Source of the DNA: an uncultured Verrucomicrobiota bacterium
Lineage (GTDB): Bacteria > Verrucomicrobiota > Kiritimatiellia > RFP12 > UBA1067
Reading direction: 5' to 3'
NCBI GenBank assembly: GCA_946615875.1
Contig: CAMOIK010000016.1
Location: forward strand, 1 to 18,072
DNA length: 18,072 nt
Of the stretch, positions 12,684 through 18,072 are shown in pieces. The notes under the pieces are model-generated. The model saw only the letters and a program-made list of their open reading frames with translations. It was not told the DNA's origin and did no database searches. The position numbers and the translations under genes are program-made. The first letter of the stretch is position 1. Each line of letters starts with the position of its first letter.

Positions 12684-13972
12684 GAGACGGCGATCGCCGC
12701 CAGCAGGGAGAGGACGATCGGTATGGCAACGCCGTCCACGGCGACTGCGAACGCCGTCTGCGCTGGCTCCACGCACTCGTCGCTGGCCAGCGCGGACACC
12801 GGGTTCAACGAGCTGAGCGGGCGCGCAGCCAGTTCGACCGTGCGCGTTATCGCCAGCGACACGCGGTCTATCCTGTCCGTCTCAAGCTGGTCCGGGTAGC
12901 TGACTATGACGTCCGACGACACTGCGCCGACGAAGAGCATGACAAAGCATGCGAACACCGCGACCGTGCGGCCCAGGCACGCGCCGAGGAATACGGCGAA
13001 CGCACAGATGGCAGCGAGGATCGCCACCATCTGGAGATAGGCGCGAACGAGGTTGGCGCCGAACGAGTCCGCCGCGACAAGCAGCTTGACATCCTTGCGT
13101 GGGCGGAGCATCAGCGTGCCGCCGCCGGTGTTTGAAAAGGAGAGGCTGGTGGCCTCCGTCTCGGCGTCTGCGGCCTCGCGCGGCGAGGAGAGCGGCACTT
13201 TCACGACGGACTTCGTGACGTTGCTCACGCACCCCTCGCGGCAGCCGATGGAGAACACTCCGCGCACTTCGTCGCGGAGATTGAAATCGCTTGCGAAGCG
13301 CATCCTGACCGCGAGCGGGCGCCCAGCGGCGTCCGGCGGCAATTCGAAACGCCACGACGCGACGGAGTTGGTAGGCACCGTCTCGTATCTATCCATCGCC
13401 TTCTGCGCGAACATCCGCATCACCGTGGCTTTCGGCGCGTTCGTCATTGCCGTGAGAACATCGACTAGCTCCGGCGGCGCGTCTGGCTCGTCAAGCTTCG
13501 GCAGCAGCGCCATGTAGCGGGCATACATCTTCTCCGCCTCGGCGGCCGGAGACGCCATCACGGGATCCAGCACGTGGTCGCAGCGGCGACCGACGCCGAC
13601 GCCCGCCGCAAGTATCGCGCAGGATGCCGCCAGCGCGGCGGCGCCGACGGCGACGAGAGCGGCGACGCGTCCTGCCGCCAGCGAAAAGCGCGCCGCCGGC
13701 CGCACCCTGGCCAGCGCGAGACGCCGCTCCTCGCGCTCGCGGGAAAGAGAACACGCTCCGGACGCCGCCAGCGCTATGCAGCAGATGGCGAAAGCGCCGC
13801 CAAGCGAGAGCTGGATGCGCAGCAGCCTGGCGCCTTCAACCGTGCCGTCGCTAGTGGCAAGCGCCGGCACGGCAAGCGTCCACGCGGCGCAGGCGCCCGC
13901 GAGTATCCATGCGGCGCGGGAGCGCGAGAGTCGCCGCAGCTCCAGCAGCAGAACGGCCAGGAACGCCTTCAC
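12665..13972 (-). CDS. ABC-2 type permease with large extracytoplasmic domain
   Basis: The 435-residue protein starts with a hydrophobic helix (VKAFLAVLLLELRRLSRSRAAW), followed by two more helices around a SREREERR loop typical of ABC-2 permeases. Residues about 145-330 form a mostly soluble domain, probably outside the cytoplasm. Then come further helices (MVAILAAICAFAVFLGACLG, VAVFACFVMLFVGAV) and a final helix before KVRCV. It starts at GTG 13972, whose last bases overlap the TGA stop of the ATPase gene in the sequence GTGA, a standard translational-coupling arrangement that fixes the start. It forms one exporter with the ATPase and the other permease. The substrate is unknown. Confidence 0.75.
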   Translation of the reverse strand: MKAFLAVLLLELRRLSRSRAAWILAGACAAWTLAVPALATSDGTVEGARLLRIQLSLGGAFAICCIALAASGACSLSREREERRLALARVRPAARFSLAAGRVAALVAVGAAALAASCAILAAGVGVGRRCDHVLDPVMASPAAEAEKMYARYMALLPKLDEPDAPPELVDVLTAMTNAPKATVMRMFAQKAMDRYETVPTNSVASWRFELPPDAAGRPLAVRMRFASDFNLRDEVRGVFSIGCREGCVSNVTKSVVKVPLSSPREAADAETEATSLSFSNTGGGTLMLRPRKDVKLLVAADSFGANLVRAYLQMVAILAAICAFAVFLGACLGRTVAVFACFVMLFVGAVSSDVIVSYPDQLETDRIDRVSLAITRTVELAARPLSSLNPVSALASDECVEPAQTAFAVAVDGVAIPIVLSLLAAIAVSKVRCV

Positions 13973-14742
13973 GGCGACACGGCCTCCAGAAACGGCGCCA
14001 CCTTGAATTCCCTGCGCTCGGCGACGGCGGCGAGGAAGCATTGCTGAAGGGAACCTTTCATCTCTGCGACCTTGCCGGACGCCACCGCCCTTCCGTGGTT
14101 CAGTATCATGAAGCGAGCGCAAACATCCTCTGCATCGGCGAGGAGGTGCGAGGTCATGAGTATCGTCATGCCGCCCTTCGCCAGAGTCCTGACGAGCGTC
14201 TTCACTTCGTCGGTGGATACGGGATCCAACCCTGACGTTGGCTCGTCGAGGATCAGCAGTTCCGGCCTGCCGATCAGCGCGGAGGCTAGGGCGACGCGGC
14301 GAGCCATTCCCTTGGAGTAGCCCCCGACCGGGCGGTCGGCCGCATCCGCCAGCCTCGTCATCTCCAAAAGTTCGCCTATGCGTTCCTTGGCCGTCCGCCC
14401 GTCCAGTCCGCACAGCCCGGCGTAGTATCGCAATGTTTCCCTCGCGGTCATGAAGGGATGCAGATAGCTGAGCTCCGGCAGGTAGCCGAGACGGCGGCGG
14501 GCCGACGCGGAGTCTGGCGGCTGCCCGAAAAGGCGGACCGCGCCGGAGTCTGGCCGTATCAGGCCCAGTATCATCTTTATGGTGGTGGATTTCCCGCTGC
14601 CGTTCGGCCCAAGCAATCCGAAGACCTCGCCGCGCGCCACGGAAAGATCGAGGCCATCGACGGCCTTTATCGTCGGGCGCAGCCAAAAGTCCCGGAACGT
14701 CTTTCCGACACGCGAAAGCGACACTGCCTCTTCTGTTTCCAT
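13969..14742 (-). CDS. ABC transporter ATP-binding protein (NatA/CcmA-like)
   Basis: The 257-residue cytoplasmic ATPase has Walker A GPNGSGKST (residues 45-53), a Q-loop region YLPELSYLHPFMT, the variant signature YSKGMARRVALA in place of LSGGQ, Walker B LLILDEPTSGLDP and the H-loop TSHLL. YSKGM signatures are common in ATPases paired with ABC-2 export permeases. The start ATG 14742 (METEEAVSL) lies 8 nt after the stop of the upstream permease, with GGAG nearby. Much longer upstream reading frames run through the permease gene and are not believable. It powers export by the two flanking permeases. Confidence 0.95.
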   Translation of the reverse strand: METEEAVSLSRVGKTFRDFWLRPTIKAVDGLDLSVARGEVFGLLGPNGSGKSTTIKMILGLIRPDSGAVRLFGQPPDSASARRRLGYLPELSYLHPFMTARETLRYYAGLCGLDGRTAKERIGELLEMTRLADAADRPVGGYSKGMARRVALASALIGRPELLILDEPTSGLDPVSTDEVKTLVRTLAKGGMTILMTSHLLADAEDVCARFMILNHGRAVASGKVAEMKGSLQQCFLAAVAERREFKVAPFLEAVSP

Positions 14743-14750
14743 ATCGGACG

Positions 14751-15614
14751 CTACATCTCCCTGGAGTTGAACACGCGCGCGCCGGCGACCAGCGCGGCGG
14801 CGACGAGCGGAGCCGCCGCCGCATACGTCGCCGCGACGAACGCCCACGGCGCCCCGGCCCCGCCAGACACGGCATCGGCCAGATAGTGCGCCCCGAACGC
14901 CGGCAGGGCAAGCGCGACGACGGCGAACGAAATCGCAGCGGCGGCGTTCGCCTCGAACCTGACGGCCAGCGCGGCGGCCAGCGCGGCGAAGAACACCGCC
15001 GGCGGGACGAGCGCCAGCGCGATGCCGACCTCTCCCGCCACCAGCGAAGCGTCCATCCTGTAGAAGACGCCTGCCAGCGAAACGGCAAGCATGAGGATGT
15101 TCGCGCAGCGCACGAACCTCATGCGGAAGAACCTGTTCAGCACGGCCGCCGCCACGACAGGCAGCAGCATGGAGGCCACGCCTACAGCCAGGCTCGGCCC
15201 CCACACGCGAGCCACGCCGCCGTGCGCAGCTTCGGCCCCCAGCACGGAACCGCGCACCGCGACGATAGAGTTCGCCAACACCGTGGCGAAGAAAACAAGA
15301 TACGCGAGGACCACGCCGGCGACCTTCGCGCAGAGGAACGACGCGCGCGACAGGGAATGCGCCAGCGCCATGTGCACGGTCTGCGACTCGATTTCGCGGC
15401 GGACGGTGCGCACCGCCGAAAGCACGCACAGGACCACGCCGCCGACCATTATCGCGGAAAGCCCCGCCTCTCTCGCCATGCGGGCGGGCTCCCCGAACTG
15501 GTGGTAGTGAAGAGCGCCGGCGAAAGTCGAAAGCGCCAGCGCCGCCATCGTGACAAGCAGCGCCAGCGCATCGCACGCCAGCTCCAGCATCGTAGCGCGG
15601 ACAACCGAAAGCAT
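14751..15614 (-). CDS. ABC-2 type permease
   Basis: The 287-residue protein has about six hydrophobic helices with the usual ABC-2 features: an N-terminal helix (ACDALALLVTMAALALSTFAG), a second helix followed by RTVRREIESQTVHMALAHSLSRASFLCAKV, the hallmark cytoplasmic coupling region of this class, and later helices up to the C-terminal FNSREM. The proposed ATG at 15614 has no Shine-Dalgarno sequence; an earlier in-frame start would run into the preceding gene, so the exact N-terminus is less certain than the gene itself. It lies 49 nt downstream of the tail-anchored protein and 8 nt upstream of the ATPase, and probably forms a heteromeric exporter with both ABC partners. Confidence 0.8.
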   Translation of the reverse strand: MLSVVRATMLELACDALALLVTMAALALSTFAGALHYHQFGEPARMAREAGLSAIMVGGVVLCVLSAVRTVRREIESQTVHMALAHSLSRASFLCAKVAGVVLAYLVFFATVLANSIVAVRGSVLGAEAAHGGVARVWGPSLAVGVASMLLPVVAAAVLNRFFRMRFVRCANILMLAVSLAGVFYRMDASLVAGEVGIALALVPPAVFFAALAAALAVRFEANAAAAISFAVVALALPAFGAHYLADAVSGGAGAPWAFVAATYAAAAPLVAAALVAGARVFNSREM

Positions 15615-15663
15615 TTCGAAGGCGCGCGGCCGCGGCGACCCGCAGCCGCGCCATGCCGCAGCG

Positions 15664-16551
15664 TCAGAACATCGACGACTGTATGTTGTCGTAGAGCAGG
15701 TAGCCGAGCGCACCCATCGCCACGCAAGCGGCGGCCTGGACGACCAGGCTGACGACGCCGAACGCGACCGGCACGTCCTTTTCTCCGGCAACCGCCGCAG
15801 GAGGCGGCGCGAAAGCGGAGACCACATTGGACGCCGGCATGTCCGGGATGTCCGCCACGTCGGGGACGTCTCCTTCGCCGCCAGACGCCTCCGCCAGCTT
15901 GGAAACCGCCGGCGCGCCGGGTTTCTTGACGCCGAACTTCATCGTCGGCCTGGAACCGGCGGGCCTTGCGACTTTGAGAGTCTTGCGCTGGGTCACCGTG
16001 GCCGCCGCAGGCTCGGGCGCGGCGGCGGCAGGCTCCGAAACGGGCGCCGCAAGCGGCGGGACGGGCGCGGCGGCGGGCTTGGACGGCTGCGAGCCGGAAA
16101 TGTCGCCGGGACGCTTGATGCGTATCGTCTTCATCGGCGCCGACTCCTTGACAGGCGCCGCGCCGAACGCGTCGGAAAGCGATATTCTCGCGGTTCTGGC
16201 CTTCGCGGCCTGCTTCTGCGCCTCGGTCATCGCCGTGTCGGAAATGATGCCCGTCTTGCGCAAAATGGCCTGCTGCGGGATTTCCTGCGTCACGCCCTTG
16301 AGCTTCTGGGTGACGCTCTTGAGCTGGTCGAGCGCCTTCGGCACGTCCGCGGCGGCAGGTGCTTCAGGCTGCGGAGAAGGAGCGCGGACGACCGGCTTGG
16401 CGGGGATCTTCAGCGCCGGTGCGCCGCCGGCCGGCGGCCTGCGCAATACCGGCTTGAGCTTGAGCGTGGCCGCATCGCCGCCGGCTGGCGAGATCGGGTT
16501 GGCCACAGGCGGCTTGGGCGCGCTGATCGGGCTGGGAGTTTCTTCTGACAT
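15664..16551 (-). CDS. Disordered, tail-anchored protein with repeated K/R-beta motifs
   Basis: I do not recognise a named family. The 295-residue protein is Pro/Ala/Lys-rich and low in complexity, with a single C-terminal membrane helix (about 262-287, VAFGVVSLVVQAAACVAMGA) and a short tail (DNIQSSMF). It has no signal peptide, so the disordered part is probably cytoplasmic. A short motif recurs between the linkers: TLKLKPVLRRP (29-39), ALKIPAKP (46-53), TARISLSDA (120-128), KTIRIKRPGD (141-150), KTLKVARP (190-197) and TMKFGVKKPG (203-212), roughly T-[LIM]-[KR]-[LIVF]-x-[KR]-P. A helix-prone segment at about 70-100 (ALDQLKSVTQKLKGVTQ) interrupts them. GAAAGGA lies 7 nt before the ATG. It sits between frr and the ABC genes. 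Confidence 0.75.
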   Translation of the reverse strand: MSEETPSPISAPKPPVANPISPAGGDAATLKLKPVLRRPPAGGAPALKIPAKPVVRAPSPQPEAPAAADVPKALDQLKSVTQKLKGVTQEIPQQAILRKTGIISDTAMTEAQKQAAKARTARISLSDAFGAAPVKESAPMKTIRIKRPGDISGSQPSKPAAAPVPPLAAPVSEPAAAAPEPAAATVTQRKTLKVARPAGSRPTMKFGVKKPGAPAVSKLAEASGGEGDVPDVADIPDMPASNVVSAFAPPPAAVAGEKDVPVAFGVVSLVVQAAACVAMGALGYLLYDNIQSSMF

Positions 16552-16596
16552 GGAAGTATCCTTTCTGTCTGATAGGCTTGACGGGGGCGGCGGCGC

Positions 16597-17154
16597 CTAC
16601 ACCGCCATTATCTCCGCTTCCTTGGCTTTGAGCTCGGCGTCGATCTTCGCGATGCCGCCGTCCGTGGCCTTCTGTATCTTGTCTAGCGCCTGCTTGAGGT
16701 CGTCCTCGGAGATTTTCTTGTCCTTCTCAAGCTTCTTGACGGCCTCGTTGGCATCGCGCCTGACGTTGCGCATGGCGACCTTCTGCGCCTCCGCCTGGGT
16801 CTTCGCGAGCTTGACGATTTCCTTGCGCCGCTGCTCGTTGAGTTCCGGCACGGTGATGCGCAGGACCTTGCCGTCGGTCTGCGGGGTCACGCCGAGGTTG
16901 GCGGCGAGTATCGCCTTGTTCATTTCGGCCAGGACGGTCGGGTCGAACGGCGTGATCTTGATCTGCCTCGGCTCTGGCGTGGAGATCGTGCCGAGGTTCT
17001 TGATGGGCGTGGGGCAGCCGTAATACTCCACCTTGATGGTATCGACCATCGCCGGATTGGCCTTGCCGGTGCGCAAGCCCGAGAACTGCGCTTTCAACGC
17101 GTCGAAGCTCTTCTGTATCTTAGAATCCGTGTCTTTCAGCACTTCACTGACCAT
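16597..17154 (-). CDS. frr: Ribosome recycling factor
   Basis: The 185-residue protein has exactly the usual length of RRF, which with EF-G splits the post-termination ribosome. The N-terminal helix of domain I (FDALKAQFSGLRTGKANPAMVD) contains the conserved RTGKANP block. Domain II has VEYYGCPTPIKNLGTISTPEPRQIKITPFDPT. The C-terminal helices include RNVRRDANEAVKKLEKDKKISEDDLK, with the invariant RRDAN-type segment. GAAAGGA lies 7 nt before the ATG, the same arrangement as the downstream tail-anchored gene. It follows pyrH by 61 nt, a common pairing in bacteria. Confidence 0.98.
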   Translation of the reverse strand: MVSEVLKDTDSKIQKSFDALKAQFSGLRTGKANPAMVDTIKVEYYGCPTPIKNLGTISTPEPRQIKITPFDPTVLAEMNKAILAANLGVTPQTDGKVLRITVPELNEQRRKEIVKLAKTQAEAQKVAMRNVRRDANEAVKKLEKDKKISEDDLKQALDKIQKATDGGIAKIDAELKAKEAEIMAV

Positions 17155-17215
17155 CGTTTTGTCCTTTCGGTTTTGGAAATCAGGCCGACCGGACGTTGCC
17201 GGCGGCGCGAGTGGG

Positions 17216-17950
17216 CTATTTGCCGCTGACGAGCGTGCCGACCGCCTCGCCGCGCACCACGCGCTCCAGCGCGTCTGCGTCGAAGAAATCGAACACTACG
17301 ATCGGGATCTCGTTCTCCATGCAGAGCGCGAACGCCGCCGAGTCCATGACCTTCAAGCGCTTTTCCAGAGCGGTTTCGTAGCGCAGGGAGTCGTATTTCG
17401 TGGCGGTCTTGTCCTTCTTGGGGTCGGCCGTGTAGATGCCGTCCACCTTCGTGGCTTTCAGCAGGGCCTCGGCGCCGATCTCGCTGGCCCGCAGTGCGGC
17501 GGCGGAGTCCGTGGAGAAGTAGGGGTTGCCCGTGCCGCCCGCGAATATCACCACGCGCCCCTTGGCGAAGTGGCCGAGGGCCTTGCGCTGGATGAACGGC
17601 TCGGCGAAGCTTGGAATCGCCACGGCCGTCATCACTCTGGTCGGCACGTCGATGGATTCGAGCGCGTTCATCATCGCGAGCGCGTTGATGATGGTCGCCA
17701 GCATGCCCATGGAATCGCCGGTGACGCGGTTCACGCCCTTGCCGGCGCCCGTCAGACCCCGGAATATGTTGCCGCCGCCGAGGACGATGCCGACCTCCAC
17801 GCCCAGCGAATGTATCTTCTTGACTCTCTCGGCCATGAACGCGAGCTTTTCCGGGTCGATGCATTCGCCCGTTTCGCGGTTTCCAAGCACCTCCCCGGAG
17901 AGTTTGAGGAGTATGCGCCGATACTTGATGCTTCCTTTGCCTTTTTTCAC
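17216..17950 (-). CDS. pyrH: Uridylate kinase (UMP kinase)
   Basis: The 244-residue product phosphorylates UMP to UDP. It has the N-terminal LLKLSGEVLG, the nucleotide-binding VGIVLGGGNIFRG, the MGMLATIINALAM helix, VIFAGGTGNPYFSTDSAAALRA and the EALLKATKVDGIYTADPKKD block, all typical of the hexameric bacterial enzyme. I choose GTG at 17950 (then KKGKGSIKYRRILL) because a -10 box lies 7 nt upstream; the longer in-frame ATG at 17986 lies upstream of the -10, overlapping the likely -35, so it could not be on the transcript. There is thus no leader and no ribosome binding site. It heads the minus-strand series with frr. Confidence 0.97.
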   Translation of the reverse strand: MKKGKGSIKYRRILLKLSGEVLGNRETGECIDPEKLAFMAERVKKIHSLGVEVGIVLGGGNIFRGLTGAGKGVNRVTGDSMGMLATIINALAMMNALESIDVPTRVMTAVAIPSFAEPFIQRKALGHFAKGRVVIFAGGTGNPYFSTDSAAALRASEIGAEALLKATKVDGIYTADPKKDKTATKYDSLRYETALEKRLKVMDSAAFALCMENEIPIVVFDFFDADALERVVRGEAVGTLVSGK

Positions 17951-17957
17951 GATGGGA

Positions 17958-17986
17958 ATTATAGCATTTTCCCCCGCAAAGGGCAA
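17958..17986 (-). promoter_or_regulatory. pyrH promoter, leaderless geometry
   Basis: On the minus strand TTGCCC (17986-17981) is followed after 17 nt by TATAAT (17963-17958), with TGC just before it (extended -10). The GTG start codon at 17950 is 7 nt after the -10. This is the only leaderless-type promoter in the window with a plausible -35. Confidence 0.75.
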
Positions 17987-18039
17987 TGGGGCATTTCAAG
18001 AAAGTTTGAGGCCTGGGAGAGGGCCCGCGACTCCACAAT

Positions 18040-18059
18040 ATGGAAAACCGCGTTTCCAT
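18040..18059. repeat. Inverted repeat upstream of pyrH
   Basis: ATGGAAA (18040-18046) pairs with TTTCCAT (18053-18059) around six bases. No T-run follows on either strand. The 122 nt between the pyrH start and the window end hold this repeat, the pyrH promoter and nothing else I can identify. Confidence 0.35.
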
Positions 18060-18072
18060 CTATAGAGAACCC

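Noticed and set aside
12665..15088. Reading the larger permease as an 807-residue protein
   Set aside because: The first part is an out-of-frame translation of the ATPase and first-permease genes. The GTGA overlap at 13969-13972 gives a natural start and a normal permease.
13969..15654. Reading the ATPase as a 561-residue fusion
   Set aside because: The extra N-terminal region is the shadow frame of the preceding permease; homology begins at METEEAVSL after ATG 14742.
18036..18059. A minus-strand ORF start at 18059 upstream of pyrH
   Set aside because: Its translation runs out of frame through pyrH, is Arg/Gly/His-rich and has no domain.

Overview
The window is about 18 kb of uniformly GC-rich, tightly packed bacterial chromosome. 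It has 14 protein genes, very short gaps and no tRNA, rRNA, CRISPR array or insertion sequence that I can see. Housekeeping anchors (pyrH, frr, mutS, a divIC/ftsB-type gene) sit beside a tricorn-type protease, a BspA-type leucine-rich-repeat protein and a DUF2400/TIGR02757 protein. This mix suggests a member of the PVC group, perhaps a Kiritimatiellota- or Lentisphaerota-like lineage. That is a judgement from gene content and style, not a proven placement.

Layout. (1) 24-1286 (+) is an MFS transporter, convergent with a minus-strand pair at 1295-3391: a polytopic GT-C/YfhO-like membrane protein followed by a compact protein made of two acyl-carrier-protein domains. (2) A divergent promoter region (3392-3571) separates that pair from 3572-8589 (+): an exported LRR_5 protein with a C-terminal membrane anchor, an overlapping TIGR02757 gene, then a secreted tricorn-like protease with its own promoter embedded in the preceding stop codon. 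(3) A bidirectional terminator (8602-8642) separates the protease from a convergent gene (8692-9045, -) for a small CBM48/AMPK-beta-like protein with a lysine-rich tail. (4) 9174-12649 (+) is divIC-like, then an HExxH membrane protein, then mutS. (5) 17950-12665 (-) is a long run: pyrH, frr, a disordered tail-anchored repeat protein, then ABC permease, ABC ATPase and ABC permease.

How the parts relate. pyrH-frr is a common bacterial pair (UMP kinase and ribosome recycling). The three ABC genes are coupled by an 8-nt gap and a 4-nt GTGA overlap and should form one exporter. The ACP/GT-C pair probably acts on an envelope acyl or glycan intermediate. divIC, the HExxH protein and mutS look co-transcribed without an obvious shared function.

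The most striking pattern is at promoter level. Several genes have an extended -10 element (TGn-TATAAT) and no convincing -35 box. In three of them (MFS gene, divIC-like, pyrH) the -10 lies only 6-7 nt before the start codon, the geometry of leaderless transcripts. Other genes in the same window have ordinary leaders with Shine-Dalgarno sequences. The di-domain ACP, the lysine-tailed CBM48 protein and the repeat-motif tail-anchored protein are the best candidates for undescribed protein biology.
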